Assembly: GCF_009811655.1 (NCBI RefSeq)
Contig: NZ_BGJX01000004.1
Location: 155,389-219,388, forward strand
Length of the DNA stretch: 64,000 bases
DNA from: Methylosinus sp. Ce-a6
GTDB lineage: Bacteria; Pseudomonadota; Alphaproteobacteria; Rhizobiales; Beijerinckiaceae
Direction: 5' to 3'
The notes beneath the pieces were generated by a model. That model saw only the letters and a program-made list of their open reading frames with translations, searched no databases and was not told the DNA's origin. The stretch's first letter is position 1, and each line of letters starts with the position of its first letter. Below, in pieces: positions 23,786-32,040 of this stretch. The translations under genes were made by a program, and so were the position numbers.

Positions 23786-26263
23786 TCAGAACCCCATGGA
23801 GAAGGTCGCTGTCGCCGAGAAGCCCTGGCCGACGTAATAGGTGGGCGCGCTGGTCGGTATGACTCTGCCGTAGCGGCCGATCGTCGGCAGGGCATTGGCC
23901 TGGACGCCGTTAATGCCCGAAAGCGAATGGGTGCTGGTGATATTGTAGAAATTCACGCGCAGCTCCGGACGCTTGCCGAATGCGATGTCGTCGAAGCGAT
24001 AGCCGATCGCCGCGTCGAGCCGGCCATAGGCCGGGATCGACTCGTCATTGGTGAGCGTCGAATATTGCCTGCTGATGACCTTGAAGCCGAAATTGCCGAA
24101 CAGATGATCGTCGTCATAGTCGAGGCCCAAGGCGCCCGTCCATTGCGGCGCGCGCGGCAGGTGCTTGCCCTTCGTCGGAAGAATGTCCGCGACCGAGGGA
24201 ACGCCCGCGCCGACCGGCGCCGCCGCCGTCGTGGACAGGTCGTCGAGCAGGCGCGTCTGCAGATAATTGGCCGACACATAGGGACGGAAATTATAGATGC
24301 GCCGCGTTCCCGCCTCGAAGGAGACGCCCCAGAGCTCGACCGCGCCGGAGTTGATCGTCGTCGATTGCGACGCGGTGGAGCCGGGGAAGATCGCGAAGGT
24401 CGAGACCTGGCGGTTGACGTAACGCGCGCCATAGAGCGCGAGCGCCGTGGCGAAATCCTTGCCCTGGTAGCGATGGCCGACCTCGACCGTGACGCTCTGC
24501 TCGGGCGCGAGCCGATTGAAGGGCGTGATGCGGCCGTTGGAGTTCGAGGCGAAGTCGGCCAGCGCGAAATTGGACGTCGCTTTGAACGATGTGCCGACCG
24601 AGGCGTAGATCTGATGATCGTCGAAGAAGCGATAGCGGAAGCCGGCCTGCGGCAGAGCGACGAGATCGCTCTGCGTGACGAGCGGCGTGACGCCGGGCAG
24701 GAAATTATAGACGGAGCGATGGATCGAGGCGATTTTCACGCCCGATTCGATCGAGAGCTTGTCGTCGAGCAGCGACCAATTATCGCCGACGAAGCCCATA
24801 TTGGTGACGGTCTGCGTGAGCTGGTCGCGACGCTGCAGCGTTCCGACGCCGGGCAGCGAGATCGCGCCGGAATCGAGATAGGGATCGACGACGCCGCCGC
24901 TCGCATTGAGAAACGCATAGGGCGCGGTCTGACGGTGGTCGGCGTATTCGAACCAGTAGCCCAATTGCAGCTTGTGATTTTCGAATTCGAAAGTGAGCTT
25001 GTTGATGAGGCCGGGCCGCAGCGTCTCGGTGACGGAAGGGTTGTAGAGGAGGCCGCGATCATTGGCGATCACCGCGCCATTGCCATTGTAATCCGCCGCG
25101 CCGACGTTGAAGCGACCATAGAAGAAGTTATTCTCCGTCGCGCTGGCCGTGCCGCCGCCATTGCCATAGCCGTACCAGAAATAGGGGATGGCGTCATAAG
25201 TGATGTTGCTGTCGATGGCGAAGGTCGACGGCGCGCTGACGATGAGGTTCTTGAACGGATTGATGCGCAGCTTGTAATAGAGGCCCGCTTGATTGGCGGT
25301 GCGGTTCCAGCTCGCCGGCGGCGAGGCCGCGGGGGGAGCAAAGAAGCTCAGGGGAAGCGCGGAATTGAAGCCCGCGGATTTCTCGCCCAGCACATTGTAG
25401 GAGCCGAGCGTCGGGTTCTGATAGAAATTGTTCAGCGCGTCATTGTAGATCACCGACAGGCTGACGCGATTGCCTTGGCCCGGCTCCCATACGCCTTTGA
25501 ACTCGACATTGTGCCGGTTGTTCGCGCCGGGGCCGACCCAGTGATTCTCGCTGTAATGCGAATAGGACAGATAGGAACGGAAATCGCCGATCTGGCCGGT
25601 CTCGACACGCGCGAACTCTCTGCCGAGATTATGCATGCCGTAGGAGAAATCGACGAAGCCGCTGCGGCGCTTCGAGGGGTCGCGCATATAGATGTTGATG
25701 ACGCCGCCCGAGGCGCCGATATGGGGGCTGTCGAGATCGGGCGAACCTTGCGCGATGGAGATCTGCTCTATGTTCTCGCTGTCGAGATATTCCTGCGGGA
25801 ACAGCGCGTAATTGCCGGAGTCGTTGACCGGCATGCCTTCGATGGTGAGGCCGATCTGATCGCTGTTGAAGCCGCGTATGGTGATGTTGCCGCCATTGAG
25901 GCCGGAATTGTCCGGGCTCGCTACGTTGACGCCCGGCAGCATGTTGATGAGCTGATAGGGGTTGGCGGTCGGCGACATTTTCGCGATGGCGTCGCGCGTC
26001 ACCGTGGAGCGCGATTTGACCGCCTCCTCCTCGATCATGAAACCGCCGCCGAGATCATTGCGCGTGACGCCGTCCGGCGCCGGCTCCGCGGCGCCATTGC
26101 CGTAAATGTCCACGCGGCCGAAATCCGTCGGCGCTGCGGTGAGGCCGCTCTGCGAGCGGCTGTCATGCGCGGGCTTTTGTGGCGGCGGCGCCGATTGCGC
26201 GACGGCGAGAGTCGGCGTCGAGGCGCCGGCGAGCAGGGCGAGCGTAAGGACACGGAACTTCAT
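23786..26263 (-). CDS. TonB-dependent outer-membrane receptor
   Basis: An 825-residue receptor with a signal peptide (MKFRVLTLALLAGASTPTLAVAQ), a plug domain with NPYQLINMLPGVNVASPD and GGNITIRGFNSDQIGLTIEG, and a large barrel ending in TATFSMGF with a terminal Phe. The plug carries the usual ASGGVINIYMRDPSKR. Since it is encoded together with its own tonB, exbB, exbD and a nucleotide-cleaving enzyme, the ligand could be a nucleotide, nucleoside or phosphorylated compound rather than a siderophore (inference). It starts 19 bases after the tonB stop on the minus strand. Confidence 0.92.
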   Translation of the reverse strand: MKFRVLTLALLAGASTPTLAVAQSAPPPQKPAHDSRSQSGLTAAPTDFGRVDIYGNGAAEPAPDGVTRNDLGGGFMIEEEAVKSRSTVTRDAIAKMSPTANPYQLINMLPGVNVASPDNSGLNGGNITIRGFNSDQIGLTIEGMPVNDSGNYALFPQEYLDSENIEQISIAQGSPDLDSPHIGASGGVINIYMRDPSKRRSGFVDFSYGMHNLGREFARVETGQIGDFRSYLSYSHYSENHWVGPGANNRHNVEFKGVWEPGQGNRVSLSVIYNDALNNFYQNPTLGSYNVLGEKSAGFNSALPLSFFAPPAASPPASWNRTANQAGLYYKLRINPFKNLIVSAPSTFAIDSNITYDAIPYFWYGYGNGGGTASATENNFFYGRFNVGAADYNGNGAVIANDRGLLYNPSVTETLRPGLINKLTFEFENHKLQLGYWFEYADHRQTAPYAFLNASGGVVDPYLDSGAISLPGVGTLQRRDQLTQTVTNMGFVGDNWSLLDDKLSIESGVKIASIHRSVYNFLPGVTPLVTQSDLVALPQAGFRYRFFDDHQIYASVGTSFKATSNFALADFASNSNGRITPFNRLAPEQSVTVEVGHRYQGKDFATALALYGARYVNRQVSTFAIFPGSTASQSTTINSGAVELWGVSFEAGTRRIYNFRPYVSANYLQTRLLDDLSTTAAAPVGAGVPSVADILPTKGKHLPRAPQWTGALGLDYDDDHLFGNFGFKVISRQYSTLTNDESIPAYGRLDAAIGYRFDDIAFGKRPELRVNFYNITSTHSLSGINGVQANALPTIGRYGRVIPTSAPTYYVGQGFSATATFSMGF

Positions 26264-26282
26264 CGGAAGACCTCTGTTGCGA

Positions 26283-26960
26283 CTATCTCGGGTGGAAGAC
26301 GACGACGCCGCTGAGCGCGCCCCCGCCCGCGGCGGAAGCGCAGGCGATGGCGCGCGAACGCGCCGCGGCGTCGAGGATGGCGGAACCTGAACTGCGGGTG
26401 ACGGAGGCCGCGCCGCCCGAGACCGCTATGCCGACGGAGCCCGACGGCTTCTGCAGCCGCGCGTCCTTGGACGTCGGATAGGGCGCTCCGGCGAGACAGG
26501 CGCGAAAGGCGGAGACATTGCCGGAAGCGCGGGACGCTCGCTCGGCCGCGGCGGCTTCGCCCCGCCGCGCGGCGGCCGGCTTCTCGCGCGCTTCTCGTTT
26601 CGAGTCGGCCTTGGAGTAGTCGCTGCGCTCCCTGCGCGGACGTTCTTCGGTTTTCGGCTTTTCGGGCTTTTGCGGCTTCGGTCGTGCGGCGACGGGCGCG
26701 GGCGCGTCGCTCGGCGGCGGCGTGTCCTCCAGGACTTCCGGCTGCGGCGCTTCGATCGGCGTTTCCTGCAGCGGCTCGGGCGGCGGGAGCTCGGACGCTT
26801 CCGCCTCGACAGGCAGATCGAGCGCGATCTCCGTCGTCTGCGCGCCTGGATCGGCCGGCGAGACCAGAGTCGTTCGAGGCGCCATCGTCAGCGCCAGAGC
26901 GAGCAGCGTCAAAGCCCCGGCGAGGCCGGCGGCGTTGCTCGCGACATCGAGCCGGTCCAT
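26283..26960 (-). CDS. tonB: TonB-like energy transducer
   Basis: A 225-residue protein with one N-terminal membrane helix (about 10-27), a Pro/Glu/Lys-rich periplasmic spacer (about 46-140, with LPPPEPLQETPIEAP and ARPKPQKPEKPKTEE), and a short C-terminal domain with PYPTSKDARL, GSVGIAVSGG and SSGSAILDAAA, matching the TonB fold. It links ExbBD to the receptor encoded just downstream. The ATG at 26960 was chosen because the membrane helix begins right after it; the longer frame from 27377 is an antisense-like overlap with exbD. The C-terminal domain is poorly conserved, so the call leans partly on context. Confidence 0.83.
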   Translation of the reverse strand: MDRLDVASNAAGLAGALTLLALALTMAPRTTLVSPADPGAQTTEIALDLPVEAEASELPPPEPLQETPIEAPQPEVLEDTPPPSDAPAPVAARPKPQKPEKPKTEERPRRERSDYSKADSKREAREKPAAARRGEAAAAERASRASGNVSAFRACLAGAPYPTSKDARLQKPSGSVGIAVSGGAASVTRSSGSAILDAAARSRAIACASAAGGGALSGVVVFHPR

Positions 26961-26977
26961 CGCTTGTCCCGGCCGCA

Positions 26978-27391
26978 CTATTTCGGCCTCGTGACGATGG
27001 AGGCGCTCGCGACCTTCGCCGCCTTCAGCGCGTCCAGAACGGAGACGAGATTTTGAAGTTCCGCGCCTTCGTCGCCGCTGATGACCACGGCGAGCGGCTT
27101 GTCCTCGGTGGACAGACCGCGCAGGCGCTCGGCGAGCTCGGCGAGCGGGATCGGCTTGCCGTCGAGATAGGTCTCGCCGGCGCGATCGATGCCGATCGTC
27201 ACACGTGTGCGCTCGACGACCTTGTCCGGATGAGCAGAGCTCGGCGGCGTGACTTTGAGCCCGAGCGCCGGAAGCACATTGATGCTGATCAATACGAAGA
27301 AGACCAGCAGGAACATCATCACGTCGATCATCGGAATGATTTCGATGCGCGCGTGTCTTTCGCGGCGCTCCGGCCAATTCCGCATCGACAA
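26978..27391 (-). CDS. exbD: ExbD/TolR-type biopolymer transport protein
   Basis: A 137-residue protein with a cytoplasmic basic N terminus (RNWPERRERHARIEI), then the conserved IPMIDVMMFLLVFFVLIS helix (about 19-36) containing the functional Asp23, and a periplasmic ExbD domain ending SASIVTRPK. It partners ExbB in the proton-driven motor. It is the first gene of the exbD-tonB-receptor-exbB-cpdB operon, with a 382-base upstream region that is rich in A and T close to the start. Confidence 0.93.
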   Translation of the reverse strand: MSMRNWPERRERHARIEIIPMIDVMMFLLVFFVLISINVLPALGLKVTPPSSAHPDKVVERTRVTIGIDRAGETYLDGKPIPLAELAERLRGLSTEDKPLAVVISGDEGAELQNLVSVLDALKAAKVASASIVTRPK

Positions 27392-27773
27392 ATCCCCTAG
27401 GTAGAAATCGACTTCGAACTACCCATAGGAGAGTGTCTGATTCATATTGATGACTGTAGTAGTCTCCTAAAATTCATAAATCCGACGTTTTTCCGCCTTA
27501 TTCGAACGCGAACTCAACATTGCCTAGGGATAGGCACGTAAGTATCGATTGTTGCGCTTTTGCCACAGGCGCCGAGAAATCGAGTCCGCGCTCGCGTCAG
27601 GCTCGACGACGATCGATCGGCTCGCTCGAGCCGATCGAGAGGCTGACGCCGCGGATCGACAATAGATAATCCGGCAGCTCAATTCGCGCCGCTTTTACGG
27701 GCTCACGATTGCGCGCGCGAGGGCTCGGAAACGCCGTCGGTGGATCGGCGTCCGAATGCGAGCCCACATCGGC
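27392..27773. other. Intergenic region upstream of exbD
   Basis: There is no credible gene. The 150 bases next to exbD are AT-rich and include the small dyad GACTGTAGTAGTC (27451-27463), a possible regulator site for the uptake operon. The rest is ordinary GC-rich sequence containing a perfect hairpin (separate entry), consistent with the end of the fecR transcript and the start of the exbD transcript. Confidence 0.5.
27615..27636. terminator. Perfect 10-base inverted repeat between the FecR gene and exbD
   Basis: GATCGGCTCG at 27615-27624 is mirrored exactly at 27627-27636, with only two bases between. It sits between two minus-strand units and may stop the upstream fecR transcript, although no T-run follows in either direction and such a short loop would force the innermost pairs open. 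Confidence 0.4.
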
Positions 27774-29192
27774 TCATGGATAAGAGAAGCTGAAGCTCTC
27801 GGTGAAGCCGTTCGGCAGGCTGAAGAAGGAGCTCGTCGAGGTGGCCGGCGGATCGAGAACGATGCCTGACGCATTGACGAAATTGAGCGTGTCGCTGCCG
27901 TTGATGCTGAATGACGTCGGAGCGCCATTCCCCGACGCCACGCCGGACCAGTTCAGATTTTCGCTGACCACCAGATTATAGGTATTGGTCTGCGCGGCGC
28001 CTCCGCCTACGGGGTAATAGACGACTGTCGCAGGGATCGCCCCGCTGAAGGTCGCGGAATTCTGCCCCGCCGTGTAATGGATGCTCTCGGCGTTCACGGC
28101 CAGGGTAATCAGGAAATAGCCGTATCCGGGGAAAGTCGCTTGGAGCGTGATGCTCGAAGCGGCGCCCGAAATGCTCTGCGAGACGATCGTCGGCGTCACG
28201 CAGCTCCATACGCAAAACCCATGCGAGAACAGCGCGCCCACGGCGCCGCTAACGGGATTGGAGAGATCGACGGCGATTCCGGAATAAGCCGATCCATGGT
28301 CCGACGCGACGGCGTCCCGCGCCGCGACGACCGCCGCGAGCGTCTGCTGCGTCTGCGTCGCGACCGTCTGATTATTCGTCTGGGCGCGGCTCTGCGCTAT
28401 TCCGGCGCCGCCCCAATGAGCGCCGATCGCCCCGAGTCCGGCCCAAGGATTGCGGTCGGGCGCGCGTATATTGCCGAGACGCGCGAGCGCTTGCGCGCCA
28501 TTCGGCAGGGCTGCGGCGCTCACGCCGCCCGTCTGGCCCGGCAGGCTGGCAAATTGCCGGTCGAATCCTTCGATCGCCCCCTCTCCCGCCGGCGCGGGAT
28601 CGGAAATGTCTCCGCCTTCCGAGCCGACCGACACGCCAAAGCCCGGCCGGGTCAACACTTGCCTTCGACCCTTCGCCGTGACGATGGCGGCGGCGCCGTT
28701 CAGCAGGATGATCTGATCGCATCCGCCCGGCGGCCGCGCGATGTCGCCGCATTCGGCGCCGCCGACGCGGACCAGCACCATGCCGCCGCGCACGCCGATC
28801 GTCGCCGAGGGCGTCTTGATTTCCATGCCGGCGCCATGGCTCACCTCGCCCCCGATGAAACGCAGCGCCCCCTTGGTGATCGACAGGCTCTGCTTGCCGG
28901 CGCCTGCCGCGGCGTCGTAGACGAAACGGTCGATCGTCACCGAGCTGTTGGCCCCGACGCCGAGCGTCGATTTGTCGAGAAAGACGATCTGCGCTCTGCC
29001 GTCAGCCTTGGTCTCGATCCGCTCGCGGTCGACGACGCCGGCGCCGAGCGCCAGTCCCTTGGGCGCGCCGCCGGGCGGCGTTCCCTGCGCCGACTGGTTG
29101 ACCGCCCCGACATTGCCGACGACATCGGCGCGGAGGTCCGGCGCGCCGAGGCAAAAGAGCGCGAGCAGCGCGACGGAGGGCAGATTTCGCAT
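27774..29192 (-). CDS. Secreted FecR-domain protein
   Basis: A 472-residue protein with a signal peptide (MRNLPSVALLALFCLGAPDLRA), then a FecR domain (about 45-165: ALGAGVVDRERIETKADGRA, FLDKSTLGVGANSSVTIDRF, ITKGALRFIGGEVSHG, TPSATIGVRGG). The C-terminal 250 residues are Gly/Ala/Thr/Asn-rich, with beta-like sequence and a FCVWSC pair of cysteines. It has no membrane helix and no adjacent sigma factor, so it is not a classical anti-sigma regulator; it is more like the exported FecR proteins that occur beside outer-membrane barrels. The next gene upstream (6-base gap) is exactly such a barrel, suggesting a surface or secretion pair. Confidence 0.82.
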   Translation of the reverse strand: MRNLPSVALLALFCLGAPDLRADVVGNVGAVNQSAQGTPPGGAPKGLALGAGVVDRERIETKADGRAQIVFLDKSTLGVGANSSVTIDRFVYDAAAGAGKQSLSITKGALRFIGGEVSHGAGMEIKTPSATIGVRGGMVLVRVGGAECGDIARPPGGCDQIILLNGAAAIVTAKGRRQVLTRPGFGVSVGSEGGDISDPAPAGEGAIEGFDRQFASLPGQTGGVSAAALPNGAQALARLGNIRAPDRNPWAGLGAIGAHWGGAGIAQSRAQTNNQTVATQTQQTLAAVVAARDAVASDHGSAYSGIAVDLSNPVSGAVGALFSHGFCVWSCVTPTIVSQSISGAASSITLQATFPGYGYFLITLAVNAESIHYTAGQNSATFSGAIPATVVYYPVGGGAAQTNTYNLVVSENLNWSGVASGNGAPTSFSINGSDTLNFVNASGIVLDPPATSTSSFFSLPNGFTESFSFSYP

Positions 29193-29198
29193 AGCCTC

Positions 29199-30533
29199 CT
29201 AGAACCTCGCGGTCGGCCCGAACGTCAAAGAGACGTTCTGCATTTTGAAGCTCGAAATATTCGAATCGTTGCGCAGGAATTCGAGATGGCCCGAAACTCC
29301 CAATTGCGCCGTGATGGGCGCGTCCAGCGCGAGGCCATAGACCCAGGCGTCGTCGCGCCTCGCGCGGAAAGGGTCGAGCACGGGATTAGCGATGTCGAAA
29401 GCGATCTGCGTGAAGCGCGCATAAGGCGCGATGGTCCAGCGCCGCGGCATCTCGGCGAGCGGAGGATCGACCTCCACGCGCAACATCGCCTGCACATCGA
29501 ATTGACTCGTCGCCTGCGTCGCGACATAGGCCTCGGCGCGCGAGAAGGCGGCGCGTCCTTCGAGCCGGATATTGTCGAAAATGCGCAGACTGCCGCCGAG
29601 CGAGCCGGTGAACACGTCGCCGGTCGCGATCGTCGCCACCGTTTGCGTGTTGCTTCCGGGCGACGAAGCCGAATTGACCCAGAGCCGCGTCCATTCGAAG
29701 CCCGGCTCCAACACCAGCCGGCCGCCGAAGGTCTGTCTCAGGCTGACGCCGGCGCTGCCGGTGTTGAGATAGTTCAGATTGCCGACGAGCGAAGCCGAGC
29801 CGGCGACATAGGGTTTCACCGTGAGGCCGGGGGCGATTTCCGCGAGGCCCAGGCGCGGCCCGACCGAGACGGAGAACAAAGCGACATTATATTGCGGCAG
29901 CGCGAATTGCTGCGTCGCATAGGCCAGTCCTCGCGTTTCGATCACATCGCCGCGCTGGTTCTGAAGATCATAGTCATGCGTGATCTGCGCATGCTCGAAT
30001 GTGTTGGCGTCGGATTGACGTCCCGTCACCCCGCCCAGCGTCTGCACGCCGCCGACATCATAGAGACCGCTCGAGGGCAAATAGGCCGCGTTGGACTGCG
30101 TCCTCACGCCGATCTGCAGGCTCCCCGAAAAGCGGCTGGCTTTCGTCTGCATCTCCAGATCGGGAAGCTGCGCCTCGATCCGCGCCTTCTGCGCGGCGTC
30201 GAGATCGGGCGATTTCAGCGCGGCGCGCAGATTGAACACGGCGCTCTGGTAAGCTCCGATCCGGGCGTAGAGGAAGCCCAGCTGTTCGCGCGCGCGCCCG
30301 AGTTCGGGATTGTACATGAGAAGCCGCTCGAGCGCGCCGATCGCCGCTTCGTCATGCAACTCGGTCGCGAGCCGAATATAGGCGTAGGTCTGCTCGTAAT
30401 CGCTCGGATGGGTCCGGACATGAGCGGCCAGACGCTCGAGCTCGGCATTCGGCTCGGATTGCGCCGAGGCGCCCGCCGTCCCGAACAGGACCCAGGCAGC
30501 AAGGGCCAGCGCGCTGATTTTTTTCTCTTTCAC
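29199..30533 (-). CDS. TPR-containing outer-membrane beta-barrel protein
   Basis: A 444-residue protein with a signal peptide (KISALALAAWVLFGTAGASAQ), a TPR-like helical part (about 27-130, with AIGALERLLMYNPELGRARE and FLYARIGAYQSAVFNLRAAL), and a C-terminal beta-barrel ending NVSLTFGPTARF with a terminal Phe. This organisation is like surface lipoprotein assembly modifiers and related secretion barrels. It is transcribed just before the FecR-domain gene, so the two probably work together in moving or anchoring the FecR protein at the cell surface (inference). Confidence 0.8.
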   Translation of the reverse strand: MKEKKISALALAAWVLFGTAGASAQSEPNAELERLAAHVRTHPSDYEQTYAYIRLATELHDEAAIGALERLLMYNPELGRAREQLGFLYARIGAYQSAVFNLRAALKSPDLDAAQKARIEAQLPDLEMQTKASRFSGSLQIGVRTQSNAAYLPSSGLYDVGGVQTLGGVTGRQSDANTFEHAQITHDYDLQNQRGDVIETRGLAYATQQFALPQYNVALFSVSVGPRLGLAEIAPGLTVKPYVAGSASLVGNLNYLNTGSAGVSLRQTFGGRLVLEPGFEWTRLWVNSASSPGSNTQTVATIATGDVFTGSLGGSLRIFDNIRLEGRAAFSRAEAYVATQATSQFDVQAMLRVEVDPPLAEMPRRWTIAPYARFTQIAFDIANPVLDPFRARRDDAWVYGLALDAPITAQLGVSGHLEFLRNDSNISSFKMQNVSLTFGPTARF

Positions 30534-30726
30534 CGACCCGAGTCCCGACGTGCAAGCCGCAAAGTTTCCAATCGATGTCCGTACCTTTGCTTAAATCCGA
30601 CTTTTTCGAGACGCCGTCAAGCTCGCGACGCCGACAAAGCGCGCAGGCAAGCTCCATGGCGCCGATATTTCGAAGCAAAACCCCAGTCGGCCGAAGACGC
30701 GAGCGTTTGTCGAGCGCAGAACGCCG

Positions 30727-31296
30727 TCACGTCGGCGCGTCGGGCACGCCGTGGACATGCACATCGCGGCCGGAATGCTTCGTGAGTATCGCGACGGCGC
30801 GCTTCTCATGAACTTCGTCCCGCGTGCGCGCCCAAAGCAAAATCCCGCCGCGATCGAGTTGTTCTTGCAGATATTGCGCATGATGTTCGCCGATCAACTT
30901 GGCGAACAAGGCGCCGATGAGGCCGCCGCCGCCGCCGGCGATCGCCGCGGCGGCGAGCGCGGCCGCCATCGTCCCCCCGCTGGCGAAAATGAGCCCGGCG
31001 GCGCCGATCGCGCCGATATAGCCGAGACCGCCGACCAGCGCGCCCTGGGCCTCGCCTATCGACTCTGGCGAGATGTAGGCCGCGCGGGGAACATCGACAT
31101 TATCCTCGAGATCCGCGGCCTTACGGTAGACATGACCGAGCTTTTCCTCGACCGCATGTTCGCTCGCCATCAGGCTTATGTCCGCGAGGTCGAAGCCGGA
31201 CACCTGCAAATCGTCGATCGCCTCCTGGAGCGTCTCGGCGGTGTCGAACACGCCGACCGCTTCGCGAACTTCGCTGATCTCGTCGCCGGACCCCAT
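30727..31296 (-). CDS. Glycine-rich membrane-associated stress-type protein, hypothetical
   Basis: A 189-residue protein. The N terminus has a general-stress-protein-like alpha/beta segment (VFDTAETLQEAIDDLQVSGFDLADISLMAS, cited here as residues 16-45), and the middle has two short hydrophobic Gly/Ala stretches (about 85-130, LVGGLGYIGAIGAAGLIFAS and ALAAAAIAGGGGGLIGALFA) that could insert in a membrane. The C terminus (GGILLWARTRDEVHEKRAVAILTKHSG) resembles the second half of that fold, ending with VHVHGV. Related proteins are often annotated as general stress or heat-induced YflT-like proteins. It stands alone on the minus strand; function is unknown. Confidence 0.72.
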   Translation of the reverse strand: MGSGDEISEVREAVGVFDTAETLQEAIDDLQVSGFDLADISLMASEHAVEEKLGHVYRKAADLEDNVDVPRAAYISPESIGEAQGALVGGLGYIGAIGAAGLIFASGGTMAAALAAAAIAGGGGGLIGALFAKLIGEHHAQYLQEQLDRGGILLWARTRDEVHEKRAVAILTKHSGRDVHVHGVPDAPT

Positions 31297-31680
31297 GTGC
31301 CTGTCTCCTCGTCTCTCGGATTCGATCGTGTCGTTCGGCAGATCGCGCGATACGGATCGTCGCTGGCGATCGGGCCGCGTCGATGCGCCGGCTCGGCTGA
31401 ATGTGGAAGTCGACGAGCGGAAACAATGCCGTCATTCCCGACGCCTGGCCGGACTTCGGCAGAGCGCCAGAATCACAGATATCGTCGCGCGCCAATGCTT
31501 CAATACACAGCCGGCCTCGAACGCGACGGTGAAGGCCCTTGCCGCCCATTGAAAGGGCGGCCTTTTTTCATCGCGCGAGCGTCCTGCGCCGAAACCCGCG
31601 GGATCGCACGCGCCCCGTTTCTTGCATGAGCCGCTCGACGCCGCAGACGACGGCGGCGTAAGCGCGAGAGGAGAGCGGAA
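31297..31680. other. Intergenic region holding a repeat remnant and an orphan terminator
   Basis: These 384 bases have no credible coding gene. They contain CGTCATTCCCGACG at 31430-31443, identical to bases at 63768-63781 near the right end, and a strong plus-strand terminator at 31541-31568. Bases 31569-31680 lead into the small TTG-start gene. Confidence 0.55.
31541..31568 (+). terminator. Strong intrinsic terminator with no plus-strand gene before it
   Basis: GCCGCCC at 31541-31547 pairs with GGGCGGC at 31555-31561 around a seven-base loop and is followed by CTTTTTT (31562-31568), a textbook rho-independent terminator for plus-strand transcription. On the minus strand no T-run follows. 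The nearest upstream annotated genes run on the other strand, so the transcript it ends is unexplained and may be a small RNA. Confidence 0.7.
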
Positions 31681-31953
31681 TTGGCCGATGCGCCCGAATT
31701 CACCCGAAATCGCCCGAAGACGGTCGGCGATCTGATCGAGGAGCTACAAAAGCTTCCCGCCGCGGCGCGCGTCATGGTCCATGGCGAGGAGGACAGTCTC
31801 TATGATTGCGGCGCGCCGATGATCGAGCTGGTGATGCTGAACCGATATCCCGACAGCAAAGACCATCTCGGTCCGCATCGACTGTCGAGCGGCATGGACG
31901 CCGACAAGGCGGTCGGCGTCGTGGTCATCAAGGATTCGATCAGAGAATTCTGA
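31681..31953 (+). CDS. Small conserved-type hypothetical protein (TTG start)
   Basis: A 90-residue acidic protein. The segment KTVGDLIEELQKLPAAARVMVHG is typical of small proteins annotated as hypothetical in phages and bacteria, with a two-layer alpha/beta look, ending in a VGVVVIKDSI strand. The TTG at 31681 is preceded at a good distance by GAGGAG (31666-31671), and coding-like amino-acid use begins there. It has no signal peptide and no close neighbour on its strand. Function is unknown; some similar proteins are regulatory antitoxin-like or phage-derived, which cannot be decided here. Confidence 0.62.
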   Translation: MADAPEFTRNRPKTVGDLIEELQKLPAAARVMVHGEEDSLYDCGAPMIELVMLNRYPDSKDHLGPHRLSSGMDADKAVGVVVIKDSIREF

Positions 31954-32040
31954 CCGGCGCCGAGACGGCTCCAGAGCCCGCCGCCCTCGCGCCGCCGCAG
32001 GTCGCGGCGCATTATCGCACCGGCCGTGCGCCTCTGACGG

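Noticed and set aside
20530..26314. Two long plus-strand open frames (828 and 861 codons) opposite cpdB and the TonB receptor
   Set aside because: Antisense shadows with skewed composition (runs of Arg, Asp, Glu); the minus-strand genes are unambiguous.
27420..27500. Fur or other iron box in front of the exbD operon
   Set aside because: The region is AT-rich but no 19-base Fur-type or iron-control palindrome could be aligned convincingly.
28077..30785. 902-codon plus-strand open frame opposite the FecR and TPR genes
   Set aside because: Same antisense pattern; no start signal and no domain.
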